From contig NZ_KI911559.1 in NCBI RefSeq assembly GCF_000515255.1, positions 2,863,660 through 2,927,659 of the forward strand: DNA of 64,000 bases. The letters run 5' to 3'. This DNA is from Rhodovibrio salinarum DSM 9154. GTDB taxonomy: Bacteria > Pseudomonadota > Alphaproteobacteria > Kiloniellales > Rhodovibrionaceae. The notes below the pieces were generated by a model. That model was given only the letters and a program-made list of their open reading frames with translations. It did no database searches and had not been told where the DNA came from. Below, piece after piece: positions 35,130-43,808 of the stretch. Position numbers and translations under genes: made by a program. Numbering within the stretch: position 1 is the first letter of the stretch; the number at the start of each line of letters is the position of its first letter.

Positions 35130-35978
35130 ATGGCGAACGTATCCACGACACAGGGCGCCCCCGCCGGAACCCGGGGCAACTCGCGCGGCAGGATGTCGGC
35201 GGGCCCGACCATCGATTTCGCCACCATTCTCGGCACGCTCGGCGGGTTCGCGCTGATCGTCGCCGCGATGGTGCTGGGCGGCTCGCCGGGCGCGTTCGTC
35301 GACGTGCCGGCGATGCTGATCGTCCTCGGCGGCAGCTTTCTGATCACCACCGTGTCCTTCTCCTTCAAGGAGATTCTGAAGGCACAGAAGGTGATGCTGA
35401 AGGCGGTCGCCTACCAGCAGCGCGAACCCCAGGACGCGGCGCTGCAGGTCCTGCACCTGGCGGAGCTGGCGCGCAAGAACGGCGCACTGGGCATGGAAGC
35501 CCACATGAAGGACTTCCGGAACGAGCCGTTCCTGAAAAAAGCGATGGACCTGGTGATCGACGGCACCACCGGCGAGGAAGTCGAGCGCGTCATGCTGCGC
35601 GAGGCGGAATCCACCGTCTACCGGCACAACCGCTCGGCCGGGGTGCTGCGTCGTGCGGGCGAGGTTGCGCCGGCAATGGGCCTGATCGGCACACTGGTCG
35701 GTCTGGTGCAGATGCTGGGCAACCTGGAGGACCCCTCGTCGATTGGTCCGGCGATGGCGGTGGCCCTGCTCACCACCTTCTACGGCGCAGTGCTCGCCAA
35801 CATGGTCTTCCTCCCCCTCGCCAACAAGCTGGAGCGCAACTCCGGGCTGGAGGCGATGGTCAACCAAATCTACGCGATGGGCGCGGCCTCGATCGGCCGG
35901 CAGGAGAACCCGCGGCGGTTGGAGACGATGCTGAACAGCATTCTGCCGCCGGCCCAACGCGTGAACTACTTCGATTGA
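35130..35978 (+). CDS. motA: Flagellar motor stator protein MotA
   Basis: MotA forms the outer ring of the stator and transmits torque to FliG. The 282-residue protein has the four membrane helices of the family, with the first at about 30-50 (TILGTLGGFALIVAAMVLGG). The conserved AGVLRRAGEVAPAMGLIGTLVGLVQML spans the loop into helix 3. It resembles the PomA/MotA type encoded without an adjacent motB; a motB is at the left edge of the window. Confidence 0.93.
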   Translation: MANVSTTQGAPAGTRGNSRGRMSAGPTIDFATILGTLGGFALIVAAMVLGGSPGAFVDVPAMLIVLGGSFLITTVSFSFKEILKAQKVMLKAVAYQQREPQDAALQVLHLAELARKNGALGMEAHMKDFRNEPFLKKAMDLVIDGTTGEEVERVMLREAESTVYRHNRSAGVLRRAGEVAPAMGLIGTLVGLVQMLGNLEDPSSIGPAMAVALLTTFYGAVLANMVFLPLANKLERNSGLEAMVNQIYAMGAASIGRQENPRRLETMLNSILPPAQRVNYFD

Positions 35979-36029
35979 GTCGACGCCGGGCGCTGCCTTG
36001 AAGCCCCGCCCCCCTGGAGGACGTAGCCG

Positions 36030-37520
36030 ATGCGACTGCTGATCGTCGGAAACCTGGACGGACACATCGCCACCGCCGGCCGGATCGCGCTCGAGAAGGG
36101 CGCCAAGGTCGCCCACGTAGATTCCGCCACAGCGGCGCTGGAGGCCCTGCGCAGCGGCCAGGGCGCGGATCTGGTGATGGTCGACGTCAAGCTCGACGTC
36201 GGCGAGCTGATCGACGCCCTGACCGCGGAGCGAATCTTCGTGCCGGTGGTCGCGTGCGGCATCGGCAACGACAGCCGCGCGGCCGTCAAGGCGATCAAGG
36301 CCGGGGCGAAGGAGTACGTCCCCCTGCCCCCGGACGCCGAGATGATCGCAGCCGTGCTAGCCGCGGTGGCCGAGGAAACGACCTCCGTCCTGACCCACGA
36401 CCCGCGCATGGCCGCCGTGCTCAAGCTGGCCGACCAGGTCGCCCCGAGTGACGCCAGCGTGCTGATCACCGGCGAGTCCGGAACCGGTAAGGAGGTCATG
36501 GCCCGGCATATCCACGCGAAGTCGAAACGCGCGGACAAGTCGTTCATCTCCGTCAACTGCGCGGCGATCCCGGACAACCTGCTGGAAAGCGAACTGTTCG
36601 GTCACGAGAAGGGCGCCTTCACCGGTGCGGTCGCCCGGCGGGTCGGCAAGTTCGAGGAAGCCAACGGCGGCACGCTGCTGCTCGACGAAATTTCGGAAAT
36701 GGACCCGCGCCTGCAGGCCAAGCTGCTGCGCGCGATCCAGGAGCGCGAGATCGACCGCGTCGGCGGCAACAAGCCGGTCAAGGTCGACATCCGCGTGCTC
36801 GCCACCTCCAACCGCGACATGGAGGAGGCGGTGCGTCAGGGGACCTTCCGCGAGGATCTGTACTTCCGTCTGAACGTCGTGACGATCGCCCTGCCCGCCC
36901 TGCGCGAACGGCCGAAGGACATCCCGATGCTGGCCGACCACTTCGTCAAGAAGTACGCCGCGGCCAACGGCGTCGCGGCGCCCGCGCTGGACCCCGAAGC
37001 CGTGACACGTCTGAGCCAGCACCACTGGCGCGGCAACGTGCGCGAGCTGGAGAACTGCATGCACCGTGCCGTGCTGCTGGCGGTCGACAGCAAGATCGGC
37101 GCCGATCAGATCATGCTGCAAGGCGCCCCTGCCGCTTCCGCGCCGGCGGAACCGCAGCCGGCCCAGCCGCAAGCGTCCAACGCCTACAGCAAAGCCGGAC
37201 AGGCCTATCCAAACACCGCCGGCTACAGCGCTTACGCCCAACATGCGCCGCAGACGCCGGCCGCGCCCGGCAGCGAACTGGCCGGCGGCGGCGCCACGAC
37301 GAACGGGGGGCACACGACGGCCGGACTGGTGGGACGAACGGTTGCGGAGGTCGAGCGCGAATTGATCCTGGATACACTCGAACACACGCTCGGCAACCGC
37401 ACCCACGCGGCCAACATCCTGGGCATTTCCATCCGCACCCTGCGCAACAAGCTACGCGCCTACATGGACGAAGGCATCCAGGTGCCCGCGCCCAGCGCGA
37501 ACGACCGCGCGCACGCCTAG
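36030..37520 (+). CDS. flbD: Sigma-54-dependent flagellar activator FlbD
   Basis: FlbD activates sigma-54 promoters of middle and late flagellar genes and represses early ones in Caulobacter. The 496-residue protein has a degenerate receiver (about 1-115) without the acidic pair, although Asp52 stands at the phosphorylation position. The AAA+ domain has Walker A GESGTGKE (148-155), the sigma-54 contact GAFTGA (195-200) and Walker B LLLDE (216-220). A Fis-type helix-turn-helix (about 438-485; THAANILGISIRTLRNKL) follows a Pro/Ala linker. FliX, its known regulator, and several matching enhancers are in this window. Confidence 0.93.
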   Translation: MRLLIVGNLDGHIATAGRIALEKGAKVAHVDSATAALEALRSGQGADLVMVDVKLDVGELIDALTAERIFVPVVACGIGNDSRAAVKAIKAGAKEYVPLPPDAEMIAAVLAAVAEETTSVLTHDPRMAAVLKLADQVAPSDASVLITGESGTGKEVMARHIHAKSKRADKSFISVNCAAIPDNLLESELFGHEKGAFTGAVARRVGKFEEANGGTLLLDEISEMDPRLQAKLLRAIQEREIDRVGGNKPVKVDIRVLATSNRDMEEAVRQGTFREDLYFRLNVVTIALPALRERPKDIPMLADHFVKKYAAANGVAAPALDPEAVTRLSQHHWRGNVRELENCMHRAVLLAVDSKIGADQIMLQGAPAASAPAEPQPAQPQASNAYSKAGQAYPNTAGYSAYAQHAPQTPAAPGSELAGGGATTNGGHTTAGLVGRTVAEVERELILDTLEHTLGNRTHAANILGISIRTLRNKLRAYMDEGIQVPAPSANDRAHA

Positions 37521-37609
37521 GGTCGGTCGTCTTTTCCGTGCCCCCGGCGGCCGCAAAGGCATCGCTCGGGGCGGCACGTTAACCACGCTGGCGGGACTGA
37601 GAACACAAG

Positions 37610-39736
37610 ATGGCGGACTCCTCGGGCGGGCAAAATCAGGTGGCGGGCGGCATGGGCGGGTGGCTCGACCCGCGCCGGCTGGGCCAGACGCTGAAGCGCG
37701 GCGACACGGCGCTGGCACTGGGCGTCGTCGCAATCCTGGTCGTGTTGATCATGCCGATGCCGGCGTGGCTGCTCGACATTGCACTCGCGCTGTCGATGAC
37801 GCTGTCCGTGCTGGTGTTGATGACGGTGCTGTTCATCAACCGGGCGCTGGAGTTCAGCACCTTCCCCACGGTGCTGTTGATCGCAACCATGTTGCGACTG
37901 TCGCTCAACCTGGCCTCGACCCGGCTGATCCTGGCCGACGGCCATGAAGGGACCGACGCCGCCGGACAGGTGATTCAGGCCTTCGGCGGCTTCGTGATGT
38001 CGGGCAACTTCGTCATCGGCATCATCGTCTTCGCCATCCTGATCATCGTGAACTTCATCGTGATCACGAAGGGGTCCGGGCGCATCGCCGAGGTGACGGC
38101 GCGCTTCAGCCTGGATTCCATGCCCGGTAAGCAGATGGCGATCGACGCCGACCTGTCGTCCGGGCTGATCGACGAGCAGGAGGCGAAGAACCGCCGCAAG
38201 GAGATCGAGGACGAAAGCAACTTCTTCGGCTCCATGGACGGTGCCGCGAAGTTCGTCCGCGGCGATGCGATCGCGGGCCTGCTGATCACCTTCATCAACG
38301 TGATCGGCGGCATCATCATCGGCGTCGCCCAGATGGACCTGACCTTCGCTCAGGCGGCGCAGAGCTACACGCTGCTGACCGTCGGCGACGGCCTGGTCAG
38401 TCAGATCCCCGCCCTGATCGTCTCGGTCGCCGCCGGCCTGCTGGTTTCCAAGTCCGCCGACAAGGGCTCCACCGACAAGGCGCTGTTCGGCCAGCTGAGC
38501 CACTACCCCCGGGCGATGGCGCTGGCGTCCTTCCTGACCTTCTGCCTGGCGCTGCTGCCCGGCATGCCGGTGCTGCCTTTCCTGATCCTGTCCGCGCTCA
38601 CCGGCATGCTCAGCTACCAGGCCTTCAAACGCCAACGTGTTGTGGAAACACAGGCTCAAGAGACCCAAGTCGCGAAGAATCAGGAAGCGGCCCAGCCGCA
38701 GGAACAGCCGATCGGCGACACGCTGGCGATCGACGAAGCGCGCCTCGAACTCGGCTACGGCCTGCTGGCTTTGATCAACAAGGAAGGCGGCGCCCGCCTG
38801 ACCGACCAGATCAAGTCGCTACGCCGTCAGCTCGCCCAGGAGATGGGCTTCGTCCTGCCCAGCGTGCGGATCCAGGACAACCTGCAGCTGCCCGCCAACA
38901 CCTACGTCCTGCAGATCAAGGAGATCGAGGCCGGTCGGGGCGATCTGCGCCCCAACATGCTGCTGGTGATGGACCCGCGCGGCGAGAAGATTCCGCTGAC
39001 CGGCGAGTCCACCACCGAGCCGACCTTCGGTCTGCCGGCGATGTGGGTCAGCGAGAGCCAGCGGGAAGAAGCCCTGTTCCGTGGCTACACCGTGGTCGAC
39101 CCACCAACCGTGATCACCACCCACCTGACCGAGATCATCAAGGACAACATGGCCGAGCTGTTGTCCTACGCGGAGACGCAGAAGCTGCTCGACGAGCTGC
39201 CCAAGGATCATCAGAAGCTGATCACCGATCTGATCCCCAACCAGATCTCGCTCGGCAACGTCCAACGCGTGCTGCAGAACCTGCTGACCGAACGGGTCTC
39301 GATCCGCGACCTCCCGACCATCCTGGAGGCGATTTCGGAAGCCTGCGGCTACACCCGCAACATCACCGCGATCACCGAGCACGTGCGCAGCCGCCTCGGC
39401 CGTCAAATCTGCAACGAGCACACGGGCGAATCCGGCTACATCCCGATCATCACCCTGACCCCGCAATGGGAGCAGGCGTTCGCGGACGCGCTGGTCGGCG
39501 ACGGCGACGACAAGCAGCTCTCGATGGCGCCCTCGCAGCTGCAGGACTTCATCAACCAAGTACGCCAAACCTTCGAGCGCCAGGCGATGCTGGGCGAGCT
39601 GCCGGTCCTCCTGACCAGCCCCGGAATCCGGGCCTACGTCCGCTCGATCATCGAGCGCTTCCGTCCCCAGACCGCCGTGCTGTCGCAGAACGAGATCCAC
39701 CCCAAAGCCCGGATCAAGACGCTGGGACAGATATGA
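37610..39736 (+). CDS. flhA: Flagellar export gate protein FlhA
   Basis: FlhA is the main export-gate component of the flagellar type III system. The 708-residue protein has eight predicted membrane helices in the first 320 residues and the conserved FHIPEP loop with the pattern DSMPGKQMAIDADLSSGLI (about 168-186). The large cytoplasmic domain (about 360-700) binds chaperone-substrate complexes. The other gate genes (fliPQR, flhB) are not in the window. Confidence 0.96.
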   Translation: MADSSGGQNQVAGGMGGWLDPRRLGQTLKRGDTALALGVVAILVVLIMPMPAWLLDIALALSMTLSVLVLMTVLFINRALEFSTFPTVLLIATMLRLSLNLASTRLILADGHEGTDAAGQVIQAFGGFVMSGNFVIGIIVFAILIIVNFIVITKGSGRIAEVTARFSLDSMPGKQMAIDADLSSGLIDEQEAKNRRKEIEDESNFFGSMDGAAKFVRGDAIAGLLITFINVIGGIIIGVAQMDLTFAQAAQSYTLLTVGDGLVSQIPALIVSVAAGLLVSKSADKGSTDKALFGQLSHYPRAMALASFLTFCLALLPGMPVLPFLILSALTGMLSYQAFKRQRVVETQAQETQVAKNQEAAQPQEQPIGDTLAIDEARLELGYGLLALINKEGGARLTDQIKSLRRQLAQEMGFVLPSVRIQDNLQLPANTYVLQIKEIEAGRGDLRPNMLLVMDPRGEKIPLTGESTTEPTFGLPAMWVSESQREEALFRGYTVVDPPTVITTHLTEIIKDNMAELLSYAETQKLLDELPKDHQKLITDLIPNQISLGNVQRVLQNLLTERVSIRDLPTILEAISEACGYTRNITAITEHVRSRLGRQICNEHTGESGYIPIITLTPQWEQAFADALVGDGDDKQLSMAPSQLQDFINQVRQTFERQAMLGELPVLLTSPGIRAYVRSIIERFRPQTAVLSQNEIHPKARIKTLGQI

Positions 39737-39807
39737 GACCTGGCTGCCTCGACCGAACCGCCTACTCAGCCTAACGCTTTGCCCCTCAACACCCGGACAT
39801 CGCTCGT

Positions 39808-40866
39808 ATGCGCCTGAAAACCTTCACCGCCAAGTCGCTGCCCGAGGCCATGACGCGCGTGCGCGAGCGCTTGGGCCCGGACGCCGTGATCCTGGAGCAG
39901 CAGACGCTGGAAAGCGGCGGCGTGCGTGTCGTCGCCGCCCTGGAACAGCGCGGCGAGACCTCCGGCGCCTTCACCGGCGAAGGCGGGTTGGACGCCTTCA
40001 ACGCCCTGTCCGCGGCGTTCGACTACCACGGTCTGCCGATCGGTCTGACGGACCGTCTGATGGCCGCTGCCGGGTCGGTTGACGCGGACACGCCGCAACT
40101 GGCGCTCGCCGGCGGACTGGACGCCGTATTCACCTTCGGCGCCCCGCCTTCCGGGCCGACCGCCAAACCCCTCCTGCTGATCGGCCCGCCAGGCGCCGGC
40201 AAGACCGCGACGGCGGCGAAGCTGGCCGCACTGGCGCGTGTGCGCGGCAACCCCGCAACCCTGATCACCATGGATCTGGGCAAGGCGGGCGGCATGGCCC
40301 AGGTGCAGGCGTTCACCGACGCGCTCGGCGCGGAACTGCGCCAGGCACGCGATGCCGATAGCCTGGCCCATGCGGTCGGCGGCTGCGCCGACGACCATCT
40401 GGTGATCATCGACACCCTGGGCGCCTCACCCTACGACGCCGATGCCCTGCGCGAGACGGCCGACTGGATCGCCGCAGCCGGAGCCGATGGCGTGCTGGTC
40501 CTGCCCGCCGGCGGCGACCCGCTGGAAAGTGCCGAAGTCGCGATCACCTACGCCGATCTGGGGGCCCGACACCTGATCGCCACCCGCCTGGACGCCACCC
40601 GTCGGTTGGGCGGGCTGTTGAGCGCCGCCCATGCCGGCCGACTGAGTCTGATGGGCGCCGGCATTTCTGCGGCGATCGGCGGCGGCTTGCGCGCCCTTAA
40701 CCCGATGCAAATGGCGCGTCTGGTATTGCCGGCCGAGCCGGACGAAGAGGATTCAGGCCCCCCGCCCGGAGCGGACCCGGGGAGCGATTCTGGCGACAAC
40801 ACGCCCGACACAGGCGTGCCCGGAGGCCCGGCAGACGCGATCGCCGGAAGCGGGGGCCAGCGATGA
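39808..40866 (+). CDS. flhF: Flagellar SRP-like GTPase FlhF
   Basis: FlhF sets the place of flagellar assembly in polarly flagellated bacteria. The 352-residue product begins with the FlhF N-terminus (MRLKTFTAKSLPEAMTRVRERLGPDAVIL) and has the P-loop GPPGAGKT (126-133). Other GTPase motifs are divergent: the usual DTAGR is DTLGA, and the DTYRxG-type Mg-binding region reads DLGKAG. GTP hydrolysis may therefore be weak. The stop overlaps the flhG start as ATGA. Confidence 0.85.
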   Translation: MRLKTFTAKSLPEAMTRVRERLGPDAVILEQQTLESGGVRVVAALEQRGETSGAFTGEGGLDAFNALSAAFDYHGLPIGLTDRLMAAAGSVDADTPQLALAGGLDAVFTFGAPPSGPTAKPLLLIGPPGAGKTATAAKLAALARVRGNPATLITMDLGKAGGMAQVQAFTDALGAELRQARDADSLAHAVGGCADDHLVIIDTLGASPYDADALRETADWIAAAGADGVLVLPAGGDPLESAEVAITYADLGARHLIATRLDATRRLGGLLSAAHAGRLSLMGAGISAAIGGGLRALNPMQMARLVLPAEPDEEDSGPPPGADPGSDSGDNTPDTGVPGGPADAIAGSGGQR

Positions 40867-41819
40867 CCGCCAAAACACCGGAGCGCACCGGGTCATCCCC
40901 CGGCACCTCCTCTGGCCCCAGCGCCTCCCCGGCCTCACCAGGGTTCCCCGCGGAACCGCAGGCCGCCCTGAGCGAAACTGCACAGACCCCGCCAATGCCC
41001 ACGCCTGCCGCCCAGAAGCCGACGGCCCCGGCCATGCCGATCCGCCGCCGCCCGCCCGAAGGTGCTGACCGTATGCCTGCCCCGTCGAATGTGATCGCCG
41101 TCGCCTCCGGCAAGGGAGGTGTCGGCAAAACCTGGCTCGCCATCACACTGACGCAGGCATTGAGCACGGCGGGCAAGAAGTCCCTGTTGTTCGACGGCGA
41201 CCTGGGGCTGGCCAATGTCGACGTGCAACTGGGCCTGAACCCGATGGCCGACCTCAGTCGTACACTGACCGGCCAGGCCACGCTGGACGATGTCGTGCTG
41301 CCGGTTGAAAAGACCGGCTTCGACGTCGCCGCCGGACGGTCCGGCTCCGGCGGGTTGGCGGCCCTCTCGGCCGGGCAGCTCGACGGCCTGGGCCGCGGCG
41401 TCGCCAGGCTTGCGGAAACCTACGACCACGTCGTGATGGACCTGGGTGCCGGCATCGACGGCACGGTGCGCACGCTGGCCGGCTTCGCGGGCATCAGCCT
41501 GGTGATCACGACGGACGAACCGACCGCCCTCACCGATGCGTATGCCTACATCAAGGTGATCCGCCAACACCGGCCGGACGCCGACCTGCGGGTGGTGGTC
41601 AACATGGCCGCCAGCCAGCGCGAGGGCGAACGCACGCACACCACGCTGCGCAAGGCCTGCGAGAGCTTCCTGCGGTATAGCCCGCCGCTGGCGGGCGTGA
41701 TCCGGCGCGACAGCCGCGTCCCGGAAGCGATCCGCGCACAAACGCCGCTGCTGACGCGCTCGCCGAACAGTGAGGCGGCGGTCGACGTCACGCACCTAGC
41801 CCAGCAGTTGCTGGGTTAG
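40863..41819 (+). CDS. flhG: MinD-like flagellar number regulator FlhG (FleN)
   Basis: FlhG is a MinD/ParA-type ATPase that limits flagellar number together with FlhF. The 318-residue protein has a disordered Pro/Ser/Ala-rich leader of about 70 residues and then the deviant Walker A SGKGGVGKTW (82-91), switch I DGDLGLANVDVQLGL (about 110-124) and switch II VVMDLGAGID (about 195-204). It is coupled to flhF by a 4-base overlap. Confidence 0.92.
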   Translation: MTAKTPERTGSSPGTSSGPSASPASPGFPAEPQAALSETAQTPPMPTPAAQKPTAPAMPIRRRPPEGADRMPAPSNVIAVASGKGGVGKTWLAITLTQALSTAGKKSLLFDGDLGLANVDVQLGLNPMADLSRTLTGQATLDDVVLPVEKTGFDVAAGRSGSGGLAALSAGQLDGLGRGVARLAETYDHVVMDLGAGIDGTVRTLAGFAGISLVITTDEPTALTDAYAYIKVIRQHRPDADLRVVVNMAASQREGERTHTTLRKACESFLRYSPPLAGVIRRDSRVPEAIRAQTPLLTRSPNSEAAVDVTHLAQQLLG

Positions 41820-41835
41820 GCGCCAGGGGCGCGTC

Positions 41836-43341
41836 GTGACAATCGAGCCACCGCGCCCGACCGCGCTGCCGAATACGAGCGCGACGACCGGCCCGGCAAC
41901 CCAGGCGACCGCGGTACGCGAAGCGCCGGCGGGTCTGCGCGCGGCCACCGCCGGAACGGTGATTACGGCGACCGTCGCCGGGCGGGATGCGCAGGGTCAC
42001 CTGATGCTGCGCACCGCCAACGGCATGTTGACCCTGGCCACGCACACCAACCCGCCGATTGGCGCGCAGGTCACGCTGCAACTCCGCCCCGCCGGCGCAC
42101 AGATGCAAGCCTACATCCTGTCGATCCGTGCGCCTGGCGACAGCGGGGGCCACCCCACGACCGGCCACCAGCAGACGGCGACAGGCACTCCCAACCGGCC
42201 CACAACCGTTCCGACCCCGATGCCCGCCACACATGGCGGTGCCGACCGCCTGTCAGCGGGCACGCCCCTGCGCGCCACCGTGGCCACCGGTCCGGCCAGC
42301 GCCCCCACGGTCGACGGCAACGGCACCCAGTTGCCGCGCCTGCAACAAGGCAACACCGTCGACGTCCATCTGCTCCGCGTTCAGGCACCGGATAGTACCG
42401 CCCCCCCGGCAGCCAACCGAATCGCTGGCGGCGACGGGATCGCCCGGCCGATGGTGGTGAGTGGTCGTGTCCTCCCGACGGACGGGGGCAGCGGGGTGCT
42501 GCTGCGCACACCGATCGGCACCCTGCGCCTGCCACTCGCAAGCCCGCCGCCGCCTGGCACGTTGATGACCTTGGAATTGACCCTGCCATCCCGCGCCGGT
42601 GTCTCGGCCGGAGCGACGACGGCCACGCCGCAGATGGCCGCCCCCGCGCTGACGCGGGCCTGGCCAGCGTTGCAGGAAGCGATGGCAGCCGTGCAGCGGC
42701 CCGGGGTGCCGGCCGATCAGGTCGATCTGATCCAGACCCTGACCTCTGCCGGCAATCCGATCGCGCAGGCCGTCCCACGCGCCGGTCCCACCCTGGGTGC
42801 GGGTCTGCTGTTCCTGATGACCGCGCTCAAGGGCGGCGACATGGCCCGTTGGCTGAGCGCGGAGCCGCTTCGCACGCTTGAGCGTGCGGGTCGGAGCGAC
42901 CTAGTGACACGCTTGAAGGCCGACTTCGGCCAACTGAGCCGTCTGACGCAGGACGCCGGCGGCGACTGGCGCCTGTTCGCGCTACCGGTGATCGGCGACG
43001 GCGACGTGCGACCCGTGCGTTTCTTTCTGCGTAAACATGACGACGAGGAAGAGGACGGCAAGCGCCATCCGAACGCCCGACCCCCTGGTCGCTTCGTCGT
43101 CGAACTTACGCTCTCGCAGCTCGGCGAACTGCAACTCGACGGTCTCGCCCGGCCCGAACGTCTCGATGCCGTCCTTCGCAGCCGACAGGCCTTACCGGAG
43201 AGCGTCCGACGCGACATCACCCAGATCTTCGACGATCAACTCGCCGTCAGCGGACTCTACGGCGAGCTACGTTTCGAGGCGAGCACGGTGTGGCACTTCA
43301 TCGAGATCGCCGGATCGGAGCACACCGGGCTGAGCGCTTAA
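41836..43341 (+). CDS. FliK-like protein after flhG, function unknown
   Basis: The 501-residue protein has beta-rich segments repeating a pattern of glycine and short hydrophobic strands (AQGHLMLRTANGMLTLAT, about 52-69; VLLRTPIGTLRLPL, about 220-233), Pro/Thr-rich linkers, and a C-terminal region (about 405-490; GRFVVELTLSQLGELQLDGL) resembling the Flg_hook domain of FliK. A separate, more typical FliK is at 26246. It begins with GTG 16 bases after flhG and is probably the last gene of the fliF operon. A substrate-length or export role is inferred only from the C-terminal similarity. Confidence 0.6.
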   Translation: MTIEPPRPTALPNTSATTGPATQATAVREAPAGLRAATAGTVITATVAGRDAQGHLMLRTANGMLTLATHTNPPIGAQVTLQLRPAGAQMQAYILSIRAPGDSGGHPTTGHQQTATGTPNRPTTVPTPMPATHGGADRLSAGTPLRATVATGPASAPTVDGNGTQLPRLQQGNTVDVHLLRVQAPDSTAPPAANRIAGGDGIARPMVVSGRVLPTDGGSGVLLRTPIGTLRLPLASPPPPGTLMTLELTLPSRAGVSAGATTATPQMAAPALTRAWPALQEAMAAVQRPGVPADQVDLIQTLTSAGNPIAQAVPRAGPTLGAGLLFLMTALKGGDMARWLSAEPLRTLERAGRSDLVTRLKADFGQLSRLTQDAGGDWRLFALPVIGDGDVRPVRFFLRKHDDEEEDGKRHPNARPPGRFVVELTLSQLGELQLDGLARPERLDAVLRSRQALPESVRRDITQIFDDQLAVSGLYGELRFEASTVWHFIEIAGSEHTGLSA

Positions 43342-43367
43342 CGTCAGCTCAAGGCGCGCGGGACCTC

Positions 43368-43808
43368 TTACGACGCGCCGCCTTCCCCGCCGGAGCGCTG
43401 CTTCCGGCGGTGCAATTGCAGGCCCATCTCGTCCATTTGGGCGGCCTCGGCACGCTCGCGTTTGGCCTTGGCCCGGGCCCGCTCGTTATCGCGGGCAAGT
43501 TCGTATTTCTTGGCCTCCCGGAACGCGTCGGCAACCGTCTCACGGGCCTGGGCGATCTGGCTCTGGACCTCGGCGATCGAGCGCTCCAGGCGCTGCCGGC
43601 GGACCTTTTGCGCCTCGGCATAAGCGGGATAGGCCGCACGCGCCAGATCGCTTTCCTGGGCAGCCTTCTGTTCGGCGACGAGACTCTCGTCCAGCCGCTG
43701 GAGATCGTCTTGCAGGCGCGTTTCCAGACGTTCCAGATCACCCAGCTTCTGCCGCGCCTCGTCCAGGTGCCAACGGCTGATCCGTACGAGGTTGTCGAGC
43801 GCGCTCAT
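43368..43808 (-). CDS. fliJ: Flagellar export protein FliJ
   Basis: FliJ is the small coiled-coil stalk of the export ATPase, comparable to F1 gamma. The 146-residue product is almost entirely charged coiled coil (about 5-125) starting LDNLVRISRWHLDEARQKLGDLE. Its start overlaps the fliI stop by four bases (ATGA), the usual fliI-fliJ arrangement. Confidence 0.88.
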   Translation of the reverse strand: MSALDNLVRISRWHLDEARQKLGDLERLETRLQDDLQRLDESLVAEQKAAQESDLARAAYPAYAEAQKVRRQRLERSIAEVQSQIAQARETVADAFREAKKYELARDNERARAKAKRERAEAAQMDEMGLQLHRRKQRSGGEGGAS

